From: Cinnamomum chago
Taxonomy: Eukaryota; Streptophyta; Magnoliopsida; Laurales; Lauraceae
DNA length: 64,000 nt
Assembly (NCBI GenBank): GCA_038049695.1
Contig: CP142452.1
Location: 79,968,501 to 80,032,500, forward strand
Direction of reading: 5' to 3'
Shown: piece by piece, positions 23,531 to 36,137 of the stretch
Layout of the letters: every line of letters begins with the position of its first letter
Numbering within the stretch: position 1 is the first letter of the stretch
Position numbers and translations under genes: made by a program
The notes under the pieces: model-generated
The model's database searches: none
What the model saw: only the letters and a program-made list of their open reading frames with translations
What the model was told of the DNA's origin: nothing

Positions 23531-26500
23531 ATGAGGCCCCACCCCTTGTGGGCCCTCTAATTGGATTTTTGAATATTATTATTACTATTTATTACTAATT
23601 ATTAGCTAATTATGTTAATTAGGGGTTAATCAGGGTAGTTAAGTATTAATCTCCTAAGTTGTGTTAGACTAATTTAGTTGTATTAGTATTAGGGTTTTGA
23701 GGAGTCTTTTTGTAATTTCTAGGTTTAGTAGGTTAGTGGAGGCCCTAGCTAGTAGTTTGAGTTAATCATAGGGGGGTTTTTCACAAAATGCACCATTCTA
23801 GAACCTTCCCTACCCAAAGACCCATTTGCCCCTAACCCTAACCCTAATCCTATACAACCCTAAAGGGCATTCTAGTCCTTAGCCACCCCCAAAATCTATA
23901 AAACCAGCACTAATCCCAATGAAACCCTACTACTATTCCTCTCTTCTTCCTTCCTCTCTTCTTCCTCTCTCTTTTCCCTTCTAGAGTTAGGCTACTGTTG
24001 TGCTGGAGAAATTACCTTAGGAGCTGCTACATCTTCTTCTTCTTCATTGGATTGGATTGGTTTCTCTTCTCTCTCTCTCTACAATCTCACAACTCACAAA
24101 GGCAAGTGCATTATAATTTTAACTTAGGTTGTATATTCTGTTGCATTTGATTCATTTAATTTTAGTTCAGCTATTTTCATGTGTTAGAAACAACATTGAG
24201 CTTAGAATAGATGGATGGTTGGACATTGATGGATGGGTTTTCACCCCATTTGGAAGATTAATGGGCCTAATTAGTGTTGGATGATGGGCATTGTAGTGAT
24301 TTCGAGTTTTTCAGTGATTTGGTGAAGTTTGGGAGTGATTGGAAGTGATTTGGAGGAAAAATGGGTTGAAATGGAAAGAAACCTGAAAACTGGCTTTTCC
24401 CTAGTTTCCACATGTACACGGTCGACCGGGCACACTGAAAACTGGGAAAACCCAACTCCTAGTTAAAAATCCCTGCAGACTGACTTTTCAATGTACCCGG
24501 TCGACCGAGCAATGCCCAGGTCGACCGGGCACACTAAATTTTAGGGAAAAATGAGCCTCAATTAATTTTTCCTACAGACTGAGTTTTCAGTGTACCAGGT
24601 CGACCGGGCCCTGTCCAGGTCGACCAGGCACACTATTTTCTACAGAAATAACTGAGAATTGATTTTTCACTTGAAACCCAGACCTCCTGTATACCAGGTC
24701 GATCGAGCCCTGCTCCAGGTCGACCTGGCACACTGGAAATGCAGAGAAAAATGTCTGAAAGCTGAGACATTACTTCTTTCAAGGTTTTTGGTGTATGCGG
24801 TCGACCACTCAGGCCAGGAGGTCGACCGGATACATTGAGAACCTTTGAAAATAAACTTAGTCTTCCAGGAGGCCTGATTTAGTTTTTCCAGTGCACTCGG
24901 TCGACCCACCAAGCAAGGAGGTCGACCGAGCACACTGCACATCGGGTCGACCTGGGGGTCAACCCCCAGTGTACCCGGACAACCAGGCCCTGCCCAGGTC
25001 GACTGAGCACACTAAGTTTCAGTGATTTTCCAGTTTTCTCATTTCCGGAGTTTTGATCATTGGTGGGGCCCATTGACAATCCAAATGGACATTTATCAAT
25101 GTACTAAGCTCGAGTCAACAGTGTGGCTCAACCTTGACTCGTGGGGACCACTAAGTAGGGTTTTGGCTATTTAATCTAAGATGATTCGATCCATAAACGT
25201 TGTCGATGATGCCCGTAACTTCAGGAGCACCAAACACAGTATCACTTAGCATATGAGACTTCATTTAGGGATCAAATTACCTGAGATGGGCCTGACCTGA
25301 ATGTGGTCCATTACTTAGGATTGGATTGTTGTATTTCCCTATTGATTCTCATATTGAAGTTCACACTTCACCTTATTTGTTACTGTCATTCTTAGAGTAG
25401 CTGTTAACTATTAATTAAAAAGAAATGGAGGACTTGAACCTAGGATATCTTAGAGGTGACCCGATAGTATGATTTGAAGAACACTGACCCTTGTCTGTGG
25501 CTAGGCGGGCCCTTATTGGGCCTAAGTATGGATATATGTACCCTTAGAATTGGGGAAGTAGTTTATATTGAGATTACAACTCATAATGGATTAGAATGAA
25601 CTGTTTATCAGTAGTAAATGGATATGATGCCTCATTTTGACGGTTTTAGATCAGGCCATATGCTGATGGGCTTTGGTATGGATCCAACGACTGGGCTTGG
25701 ACTTGAATTGTAATCCATTGACTGATTTCTATCTAGACCTCTTAGAGACTTAGTTAGGACCTTGTTCACACAAGGCAAAGCCTAGACAGATACAGACCCT
25801 TAGAGTTATTTTTGAGTCGGCATAGACATTCACTCGGTTGATTTAAGCTCAGCCTGTGGACTGATCATCCCGGGTAGGAACTATTATAAGTGTTGAGGAG
25901 CTATCATGATGAGCTGTGTGGTTAAGACGGATGATGTGATACCGGGTCCAGTCTAGAGTGATGAGTGTGATGAGATTGATGAGTGATTTGCGAGATTAGT
26001 AATTCTCAGCACTGGTGAGATTCCCCGCTGTAACTGTGTTCAGTATGGGAGGGCCGTGGCATAATATCCCGAGGTATTCCAGCTCGTGTGAATGTGCCAT
26101 TTTGTAGTAGATTAGATGTTATATATTTATCCTGATTCTTATGCTTAACTTGCTCAACTACCTAGTTCTTTTACCTTGTTATTCTTTAAATTATATACCT
26201 GTCTCTATTCCTTTGATATGTATGTCCTATGTTATTTGTATACTGTGACTTGCCAGATCTTTTAGATCTGACCCATCTTTGGTGCTTAGGCATTGACCTA
26301 GAGATCGCAGAGGATGCGCTTGTGCTCGTAAAGGCGCCTGTCGTCGGAGATTACGTATAGGGCTCGGCTGACCCAGATGTCGAGCCGCAGGGTGGAGAGT
26401 CAGGGCCAGGGTTTTGAGAGCTACCTTTTATTTTGGGCTTTCGAGCGAATTTTGTAGTGAGCCGGGTAGTTAACAAATGTATTAACTTTTAATATTAACA

Positions 26501-26741
26501 ATTGATATATTTGAACTAGATTGTAGTTCTGATCACATCTAATATATATTGATATCAAATTGCTTCCGCTTATTCCTTATGCTTCCGTAATTTAACCATT
26601 GAGTTTATATTGTTCAAAAGTTTTAAATTGGACCTCACTGTGGGCCTACGATCTTGGAAGTTCTCGGATTTTCCGGGAAGTAGCGCGTCAACTTCGGGTA
26701 TTCGAACGACTTTATCGGTATCCGAAATTGGGGCGTTACAA
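23531..26741 (+). mobile_element. Probable Ty3/gypsy solo LTR
   Basis: Seen: the unit runs from ATGAGGCCCC to GGGGCGTTACAA and is bounded by GTATT at 23526-23530 and 26742-26746. Near the left third is a TATA-box context (AAATCTATAAAACC, about 23892) followed by a pyrimidine-rich leader, as in retrotransposon U3/R. The GGGGCGTTACA end and the block near 26300 (GATCGCAGAGGATGCGC) are like the U5 ends of plant gypsy elements. No gag-pol or second LTR lies beside it, so it is best read as a solo LTR. The length (3.2 kb) is large but known in gypsy clades. It begins about 10 bases after the CACTA TSD. Confidence 0.6.
24415..25010 (+). repeat. Tandem array with paired GGTCGACC palindromes inside the LTR
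   Basis: The 8-base palindrome GGTCGACC (or one-base variants) occurs at 24420, then in pairs at 24499/24519, 24598/24618, 24697/24718, 24799/24820 and 24899/24920, with further copies near 24945 and 24994. Pair spacing is 20-21 bases and unit period close to 100. Each unit also carries a CACACT word and a GAGTTTTCAGTGTACC-like lead. Confidence 0.9.
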
Positions 26742-29194
26742 GTATTTTTATAGTTCCAGTGCCCAACTTGTTTAGTAAGAACTATGGAAATGAATTTACA
26801 TATTTTCCATAAACTTTCAAATAAGAAATGCGCAGTACGATGTGTGTGTTATTAATTTATAATATATATATAAGATTGATTTCATATATATATATATAAA
26901 AGATTGATTTTAATTGAAATCAATCTCTATTTGATTTTGACTCCACACAATAGATTTTGACCCCCTGCTAATTACTATATTTATTGGCATTATAATTGTA
27001 GGCCCAGCTAATCATGAAGCAATTATTAACATGCATTTTTCTCCATCCTGTCATACTTAATACAATCTTCGTAACTTAACACCCTTTAATTAAAATCCCC
27101 ACCATAAGAATTTATTTATCGCATGGCCAACTTATAAGGGATCCTTACTCTTTTATTGCCTTGACCCTTATAGCCATATAAACCAACGAAATATTTTTAC
27201 AATAATTTGCTCCACTGGCTTTCTTTCGGCATCTCTCTTCAGCTCTATCTTTTTTCTCATTTTTCTTTCATTAGTGCAGATATCTTTCTCCATTGTTACA
27301 CAAAATTAGCATAATGAATTTGTAAATTTTTATATAATGGTTGGTCTCTTGCTTTTATTTTTATTTTTTTCCCATCCTCATACAAGTTTATTTGTTTCTA
27401 ACAAGGATCCATCAATCTTTACTAAATCAATGACCATGTTTCTATGATTGATATCCGGAAGAATCATAGAGAAGAGGTCATGCAGAAGAGGTGAAGAGAA
27501 GAGATGCAGGGACATAAACTCTTGACTTTGATCCATCAATCTGCATTAGCAAAGAAGTTAAGACTTTATCTGAGGTTAATGCCTCAGAGGATCCGGACCT
27601 CATCAAGTGATAGCTATTCAATTTCAAAAGGAAAAAAAAAAAAAGATGTCTATTCAAGCCAATACTTATCTCGTGATAATGGCCTAGAATCTCATGCAAA
27701 ATGCATGGTTCTAACCAAACCATAGTAGCCCTTCATTAATGGACCTTGAAATCTCAACTTTGAGAGAAGTCATTTCTTTATCTTTTCCAGTTTAATGGTT
27801 TATATGGGATCCACAAGCATCAACCTTGTATGAGTACCAATTCATAAAGTGGTAGGTATATGTGAGGTTTGGATTCATCAAAAGTGGGGACACCGTTAAA
27901 TATGCTCTCATTTTATTTTTTTAGTTCTTTCTTGAAAATTCTCTTTTGTATAGCACTCTTTGATAGTTAATTCATTTGACGTTATACATCCTTGAAAGCA
28001 TGGACCAATTAAATTTCTACCATTTTTTTTCTTTTGGTCATTATTTGAATTTTAAACACCTACAATTAGATTTAAGTTAAATAAATATATTAGAGAATCA
28101 CTAAAAGTAGGTTGAGTCAGCAAGCCGAATTTATGTGACCTATTTTAAAAATTGGATATAGGTTATACAATCTTAGATTAGTCATTTTAGTGATTTTTTA
28201 AGATAATATTTTTAAAACTCAAAAATATATTATTCATTTCATTTTAGTTTAATAATTTTGATTTCTTTAATTTTAAATATATTTTTTATTTGTAGTTTCT
28301 CAAAGTTATCTATACATATTCTTTTTCTTTTTATATTAAATTCTGATATACATGATTTTAAAAATACGTAAAAACCAATATACCATCAAGTGGAAGGTAT
28401 ACGTGAGGTCTAGATATATCAAAGTTGGACATTAAAACTTCTCTCATTTAAATTTATTTTTGCTTTGTAGTTTATGCAAGTTAGCTATATTTTTCTCCTT
28501 CTGAATAAGTTTTATATATATATATATATATTCTTAAAAATAAAAAAATTTAAAGATGCCAACTTTTCCAGGATTCATGTGAAATTATGTTTTTTTTTCC
28601 TACATTTAAATATGACATTACCGAGATTCATATTTTTTCAATTTAAATTATTTTATTCATTTTAAATTTAAATAGAGTCGTCATTTTTAATAATAGCAAA
28701 AAAAATCAGAATTTATAAAATTTTAAAGAATATAATGATTTTTGAAGATTAATTTTATGATTTTACATTTTAGTAACTTATTAAAAGATGAGATGAATAC
28801 TATTTTAACTTTTTTAACTTAACGCGTACTTTTTTCAACTTTCTCTACCTTAAAATTAATTCAAATATATTTGTAGCTCATATAATTTTACAGCAGTACT
28901 TACTATTTAAATAAGTTCTCAAGTATAGGAGTTTTTTTAATGTTAAATGCAATATATATTTTATTTTAGATAAATACTATATTTATTTATTTTATATTTA
29001 TTTCCTTCCCAATAAAATTGTAAAGAAACGTGTAGGTTTTGATTTATTATTGTTTTTTTTTCCCGAACTTGGCACGAGCCTTCATTTCTAGTTACGTACA
29101 TATATTGACTCAAATATTGCTGAGGCATTATATATAGACTTATCTTCATTTAATTATATTATAATATGAAGTTATACACTGGTAGTTATACAAA
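26742..29194. other. Very AT-rich intergenic DNA
   Basis: Contains short (TA)n tracts (26860-26900, 28513-28532) and two related 70-base stretches (about 27830-27905 and 28378-28450, sharing AAGTGG.AGGTAT.. GTGAGGT). I see no gene. Confidence 0.5.
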
Positions 29195-30095
29195 ATGGGT
29201 ATATCTTTTGATAGATGTAGATGCGGAGACTCGGACACGCAACCGGAGATCTATGCGCATTCTGACAATTCAGAAGCTCCACAGATCATAATTTCTTTTC
29301 TATTTGTCACATTGATAGTTAGCACGCCAATATTGTTCTTAGTTTTAGCAATTATAACTGAATTTGTAGGTATTATGCTACGGGAGGTCTCATAATCTTT
29401 GTCCATCACCTTGGTAAAGTGCTCAATCTGCTTCACCAAATCACTCGATATGAATTTGGTTGGCAGTTATCTCACTTGATTCACACTCAAATACTCGTTG
29501 TTCATATAATTCATGGTCTTCTTCAAGGGCATCATCAACATGTTTAGGGATTTGATCGAATTCAATTACATATATCAGCCCATCAAAATGTTCTTCTATT
29601 GCCTACGCAGCCAAATTTTTACGGTTAAAAGTATCAACCTTCGCAAGATGATGCCGTGCTAATTTGAAAGACAAGATTATTACTTTTAATGAAAATGATA
29701 TTTAGATAGATAGCATCGACCGTTAAAGGCAAATATCATCCTTTTTCTAAACTATTTGGATTGTCTTCCTCTTCTTGTTACTTGGGTAGATATGCTCGCA
29801 AAACAATCCGTAAGCACTCGGGATCACTGAGATATTGCGTCCAGAAGTTTGGCCGTTGAAAATCACTCTAGTTGGCTGTACCGTCTCTGTGTCATCACCG
29901 ACATCGTCACTGCACGGATGCCTACGTCAGCGCCTGTTGCATCACCTTGTACCAGATTTGTGTTGCTCTAGGTCAAGGTGGGTCGCACTACACTGAAGAT
30001 TATCCTTTTTCACTGGGCACGATTGCCGAGGTAGTCCCCTCAAAGAAGAAAAGAGGAAAGAGAGGTATCGTTTTACCAGCCTCTTGTCCTCCTCG
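29195..30095 (-). other. Unrecognised coding-like remnant
   Basis: On the minus strand from about 29690 to 29280 a single reading shows acidic, protein-like sequence (AIEEHFDGLIYVIEFDQIPK, ALEEDHELYEQRVFECESSE) but is broken by at least two stops. I do not recognise the family. It may be an old transposon or gene fragment. A Cys/His-rich plus frame at 29872-30144 is also not recognisable. Confidence 0.3.
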
Positions 30096-31780
30096 TACAA
30101 TAAAGAGAAATAAATGGAAAGCTATGGTCTTCTACTCACTTTAAAAAGGAAATAAATAGAAACCGATCTACTCTTTTTGTCTGCATGTCAAAGCAAATGA
30201 AAGGAGACTTCTTCCACCCGTCTGAGTTAAAGAGAGAGTGCAGATAAATAAGACCCAGATCATCAAAACGAAAATTCAGATTAGGGCCGTTGCTTTTTTA
30301 GAATTTTTACAATTCATGTTTGGTGGCTGTTTGGAATTTAAAAATGTTGAAATTTTGAAATGCTAATAAATCCTGTCATTTTTAAATTTTCTGTTTCATT
30401 AATGCTTGAATTCCTGTTTGAGAATTCATGAATTCCTGAATTTTCTAAATTCGCTGTTTCATAATTAAAATGATTTCTGACATGAATTTTACTCCTGTAT
30501 GTTTTGTTTATATACCAATTGAACTCATCAATATTTTTTTATAACTCAATACGCAAAATTGTTTAATACTACACCCATGTGACATATATTGCAACAAAAA
30601 TTTGGTCAGTAGTGGAGCACAGGGTGTATTGTACAGGACAGTCCATATCCAGGGCCTATCCCTGATTCAACTTTGATTATTCCTGACCATAGGCATAGAA
30701 TGAATATCATGATTAAAAATCTGGAAAACCTCATAAACTACACTACCATCTCAAGATATCTCTAGTGACAAAACAACCCACTACTCAACTCTTTTTCATT
30801 AAAAAAAATAATGTACACAAAGAAAATGAAGTAAATAAATGGTCTGGAGATGACAAGACACATCCATGTGAACCCCTAATGATAAGGCATGGAAAGAGAC
30901 ATCAAATCTAAAAAGTGAAGCAAAACATTTCTGGCAGTTGTAAATGCAGGCTAGCCTCCAACTTGGAAGTGGCTAGCCGTACCAAGTTGGAGGCTAGCCT
31001 CATCAAGTTGGTGGCTAGCCAAACCATCAAATTCGTTACGACCGAGTGCACCGGAGAGCTCTTTCAGAATTCATGCGTCGCTGGGTTTTGGGTATGCCCG
31101 ATGGAGAGGTAGGTTTTACAAATGCATCCTTTCTGGCATTTGTAAATGCTGGAATGCTGGAATGCCAGAAATTCTCGTGAAGAAATGTAGAACTTCTGAC
31201 ATGAATTCCGGAATTCCTACAATTGCAGGAATTCCAAAAAAGAAACAAGGCCTTAGTATGATCCAATCATCACTATTCTATATTATATAAATAAGTTTCA
31301 AAGATTCACACTTACTAGAGATTTCTTCTCCAAAAGATCTACATTCACTTCACTAATCGTATTGGAAGTCTTATTTGTGGAGACAGATTGAGTTCTTAAA
31401 TTAAATGGGATTGTATTTTTTTTTGGCATCTGCCATATTTGATCTGATGTGGGACCCATGCCATGCGTGCCACATCTGTCACTTAATCCATATATTTTCT
31501 TTTTGATTACTACTTAATTTGTCTGTTAAATCAATTTATTGATTTTTAACATTTATTTAATTTGAAAGAGACTAACCACGATGGTTTGTGCTTGTGGTAA
31601 AATTAAATTGAATGACGTTCTTGTGGTTCCACAATTTACAAAGAATCTGATTTCATTTCATTTAGCCGACTTACTTCTGACATGAGTTGCATTGTTAAAT
31701 TCTTGCTTGCTAATTAAGGATGGGCGACCCCAACAGACACTAGGCATGGGAAGTAGGAAAGAAAAGCTCTTATAGAAATC
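30096..31780 (+). repeat. Directly duplicated segment, copy 1 (interrupted by a Harbinger element)
   Basis: Matches 33638-34289 in the same orientation. Shared landmarks are TACAATAAAGAGAAATAAAT, AAATAAGACCCAG, a GGGACCC/GGACCC stretch followed by CACATCTGTCACTTAATCC, and a copia-like pol snippet (DVLVVPQFTKNLISFHLA, about 31600-31680). The PIF/Harbinger insertion 30284-31252 is absent from copy 2. Confidence 0.8.
30284..31252. mobile_element. PIF/Harbinger-like non-autonomous element with TTA TSD
   Basis: Seen: flanked by TTA at 30281-30283 and 31253-31255. The left end is GGGCCGTTGCTTTTTTAG and the right end (reverse complement) GGCCTTGTTTCTTTTTTGG, with further matching TGGAATTCC/TACAATTC subterminal words. 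Copy 2 of the duplicated segment (around 33865) continues across the site without it. Known: a TTA TSD and GGGCC-like TIRs fit PIF/Harbinger (Tourist-like) elements. There is no transposase. The middle contains four GGCTAGCC palindromes (30949-31020). Confidence 0.75.
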
Positions 31781-32000
31781 ACATATCTCACAAGGTGATG
31801 ATGGATGGAAGAGATAAACACAGAAGCATCTCCCTTTAAATAGATTTCTCTTAAATAAAGTGAGAAATATCTCCTATAAAAGTATCTTCCTTTAAATAGA
31901 TATATGGGATAATTAAAAAAAATCAAATATTTGCAAAGACCCATAAGAAGTCTTGAAATAGTGTGTGCACGTTGGGTTTACAAGTTGCGCATGTACTGGA

Positions 32001-33190
32001 TGTTAGTCAAACAATTGGGCCATCTCCCATGTGATGCTGTCTCACATGATCCAGGAATGATCCAGAGACCAGAAGTCTCCCTCTCGAGAAGACTCTGTCT
32101 TTCTCCAGAGGTCTATCTCTTTCTAGAATAGTCCACCGATTGAACTCATTACAGAATATTCAGCCCAAGACTCTCTCTTTCTCCGGAGGCCTCTTTCTAG
32201 AATAGTCCACCGATTGAACCCATTACAGAAAATTCAGCCGCGCCTCAGGCCCAATCATATGGCAGCGGTTGATCCACGTCGCACAGTATTTGATGTGTGA
32301 ACATAAATAAAGTCATGCTGCCCATTTCCGGAATCATCTCCCGTACACCGCCTCTGAAGATCTATCCACAAACCGACAGGGGCACAGCTATAAATAAGTG
32401 CCACGGAGTCATTTGAAATACAAGTCAAGGAAAATAGACGTAAGATGTGGAGCAGGGCTCTCATAATGCAATACCACCGGTTAATACGACATGAATTTAC
32501 ATGATGTTAATGGATTTGAGTGGGCTGTTAATGGGTTCGGATTGTTAACGGATTAAATCTGTTAACACGTCGGATCATGTACGAATTAAACCAGTAATAC
32601 ATTAACTACTCGCTTCACCTTTTAAAATTCTTTTAGTCCCTAAATGTAGCTAGAATTAATTTATATTCAAAAAGAAGAAATTGAGATTTATTATTTTATA
32701 GTGGGGATTTAGGTGGAATTCATTCGAGATCTTCACTTACAGTTTCATGTGATTTATATATTTCTTTTTCTCCTCATATGTTTTTGTATGGATTTTCTTT
32801 TAATTTTCGAAATGACTTAATTACTTAACAGGTTAACGGGTTGGGTCGTGTAACCTCTTAAATAACGGGTCATGTTCGGGTTACATTTTTTAACCCGTTA
32901 AATTAACTGGTCGTGTACAGGTTGAGATAATTTTAATATGAATTCGTTAACCACTAACCTAAATTTATTAGCACGACACGATTATCAGCCTAATGAGAAG
33001 TAAGTCCTTGGGCTATATGGAGGAATGAAAGAGTTATATAATATATGCCTACAGTGCATAAGGGAAAAAAGTGTGCACAGTAACAGAGTGCATAGTATCT
33101 TGTTTGTATTTGATTATTTCACTTGAAAGTGAAGCAAAGTTTTTCTCTGTATTATTTGTTGTGTGCTCGTCGGTCCACCCATTTCCAACA
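32001..33190 (+). mobile_element. Probable copia solo LTR
   Basis: The unit runs from TGTTAGTCAAACAATTGGGC to CCCATTTCCAACA, with flanks CTGGA (31996-32000) and CTGGC (33191-33195), a 5-base TSD with one change. A TATA box (GCTATAAATAAG, about 32387) lies upstream of a leader ending in TTCTCTGTATTATTTGTTGTG. A 72-base tandem repeat (CTAGAATAGTCCACCGATTG at about 32124 and 32200) and a GTTAACGGGTT-rich insertion (about 32460-32995) are internal. No gag-pol is attached. Confidence 0.55.
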
Positions 33191-33637
33191 CTGGCTAGTA
33201 TTTAATTAAATTCAATTAACATCTTATTCCCCATATCAGATGTTAGTACTAATACTTATTAGTGAATCCAATTACTGCTGATTTCCAAATATTTTAAAAT
33301 TTCCTATTCTCCAGAAATTTTATAAACTCTAAAAGGACTTTTATTGTTAGTAGAAAAATGATAGATCTGTCATTTTCCTACATATCTAATTTTCTAAAAA
33401 CCAGTAAATGCAATAAATAATCCAATCAAATGTGCCACATAGAGCTGGTCCTTTAAATACTTTTATGTATATATATATATCACTTTTCAAAATTCAATTG
33501 TCATACATTTACTGTGATTTCTAAAGTATTTGTTCTGCAATTTAATATAGATATTTATGTTTAACTCCTCATTATTGAGTGATGACAGCACCTTGGTTCA
33601 ACACACACCCCCCTTGGTTCTTCAAGTCCAGGTTTCC

Positions 33638-34289
33638 TACAATAAAGAGAAATAAATAGAAATCAACGGTTTCCTACTCTCTTTAATAAAAAGGAAATAA
33701 TAAATAGAAAGTGATGGTTTTTTCCTCTCCTTAAAAACGATCATCAATGAATGCCTCTGGCTACATGTCAAAGCAAAAGTAAGGAAACTTCCTCCTCCCG
33801 CCTGAGTTCCACAGAACAGACAAATAAGACCCAGGCCTTCAAAACCTAAACCCAGATCTTCTCTGATCCAACCATGGATCCTTTATATTATATAAAGGAG
33901 TCTCAGAGAGTCACACTTAGTGGGGATTGTATTCTTTTGATATCTGCCATACTTGATTTAACGTAGGACCCGTAGCATGCGGGCCACATCTGTCACTTAA
34001 TCCATATATTTTCTTATTGATTACTACTTAATTTGTTTGTTAAAAAAATTTAATGATTTTAACTTTTATTTAATTTGCAAGAGACTAACCACGAGGGTTT
34101 GGGCTAGTGGTACAATTAACTTGAATGACGTTCTTGTGGTTCCACAATTTACAAAGAATTTGATTTCATTTCATTTAGCCAACTTACTTCTGACATGGGT
34201 TGCATTGTTAAATTCTTGCTAATTAAGGATGGGCGAGCCCAACAGACACTAGCCATGAGAAGTAGCAAAGAAAAGCTCTGATAGAAATC
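33638..34289 (+). repeat. Directly duplicated segment, copy 2 (no Harbinger insertion)
   Basis: Collinear with 30096-30283 plus 31256-31780. It includes the copia-like pol snippet (NLNDVLVVPQFTKNLISFHL, about 34110-34180). The right end runs directly into the minus-strand copia fossil at about 34300. Confidence 0.8.
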
Positions 34290-35981
34290 TTGAAATACAA
34301 GAGAATAGCCATCTAACAAAAATTGTCCCCACACTCAACAGATTTGAATCCAAGTCTGGCACATACAATACATTTTTAATGGAATCAAAGCCACATGAGT
34401 TTACCTTCACAGTGCCTCTGCCTTGTGCTTCACGAATGTTTCCATCTCCCATCTTCACCTTGCTAGTCACAGACTTATCTAAACTGATGAAGGCCTCCAA
34501 GTTACCTGTCATGTGATTACTACAACCACTGTCCACAAACCAATCAGTTGGACCACATTCTTTAGCAGAAAAACATGCCAAACACAAGTTTTCATTTTCA
34601 GCTCTCTCTTTTTCTGTATCTTGTTCTTCAGCAAACTTAGCATATTTTTCTTTAAGTCTACAAAATCCTTCTATTTGACCAAACTTCTTATTTTAATAAC
34701 ATTGAATCCTTCAGTTTTGATTTTCACCTTCATTGTGTTGTTGATGGCTGCCTCCTGAGCAATTTTCACCTTCATTATGTTGTTGATGGCTGCCTCCTGA
34801 GCGTCCTCCACCTCTTTTTCCTTTATAGTAGCGTCCACCACGTCCTCTACTTGTTGAATTCCTATTGCTAGAATCACCTGTACTGCCATCATTTTCTTTT
34901 GACAAATTCGAAAAGCACTTTCAACAGAGTTTTCATGCTGCCTTTTTAGTCGCTCCTCATGAGATTGGAGAGATCCAGACAATTCATCAACAGTGAGTGT
35001 GGTTAAGTCTTTAGATTCTTTTATTGCAGCCACAACATGATCTAATTTCACAGGCAAACTACGCAAGATTTTCTCAACAACTCTTTGTTCAGGCAAATCA
35101 TCCCCATATTTTCTAATTTGATTGACTATATCTTGCACATTAAAGGTGTAATCATGCACAGATTCACTATCTTTCATAAACAAACTCTCAAATTTTCTAC
35201 GTAGATTTTGGAGTTTGATAGTCAATACCTTATCACTGCCTTTGTAAACTTTCTCCAATGTATCCCAAGCCGCTTTGGATTTTGTGGCTGCTCCAATTCG
35301 ACGAAAGTTTGACTCATCGACTGCTTGCTGGATGAAGTACAGTGCCTTAGCATCCTTCTTCTTCACATCTGAAGATGCTCCATCTTCATAGCCTTTCTCC
35401 ACCAAGTCCCACAGATCTTGTGGTACAAACAGGGTCTTCATCTTTGTGCTCCAAATGTCATACCCACTCCCTTGAAAGAATGGGATCATTGGTTGCTGCG
35501 ATGGCCCAACGCCCATACTGTTGTTCGCCATTAGCCAGCACCCAGCTAAATCGTTCTCTGATACCAATTTGTAAATGTGACAAGCCCTTTCCAAATTAAA
35601 GCACTGAAACATAGTGCTCTGCAGAACCTGTTGTATTCCCAACAAGAAACAAGGAAGCACAATAACTATACTATACAACTATTAGATTGAGAGGAAACAA
35701 ACTGTGATGGAGATCAAGTTAGGAAAATCTGAACTCAACTGATGTATCTCATTAAGATTCTGCAGCAGTTTAAATACACAGAAATAACTACTCACTTTCT
35801 AACAAATAGCAACAACTCACCCACTAACCACTTTTTCAACACTAGAGAAGTGTAAGACACGTACATAACAAATTAAACTTATAACTAGGAACTCAATAAC
35901 AAAACTGACTGAACCCATTAGAAAAATCTACCCAACAGATATGACCCATTATGTAGAACCCATTTCTGCATTATTTCAACA
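34290..35981 (-). mobile_element. Ty1/copia fossil: LTR, primer-binding site, gag and protease
   Basis: Seen on the minus strand, in order: an LTR 35981-35570 (TGTTGAAATAATG to TTTACA, with a TATTTAAA box); a primer-binding site at 35566-35556 (TGGTATCAGAG, complementary to initiator tRNA-Met); a gag start near 35531 (MANNSMGVG, then GSGYDIWSTKMKTLF, a UBN2/DUF4219-type gag with LRRKFESLFM and VEKILRSLP); and lower down the protease region (WFVDSGCSNHMTG, VLYVPDLDSNLLSVG). The rest of pol and the second LTR are missing: the element is cut off near 34300 against the duplicated segment. It is broken and treated as a fossil. The DUF247 gene's stop lies about 155 bases from the LTR. Confidence 0.88.
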
Positions 35982-36137
35982 ATATAATCACTGCAACAAG
36001 AACTACGGAGAAGGTACTCAAGATCACGAGATTATTGAAATAGGTTCTACTTGTACCTTGATCAAATAGTAAAATAAGTTGCAGATCAAGAAAACGCCAG
36101 TCCAAATATGATAAAATTAGCACAGCAGTGTGCTAAA

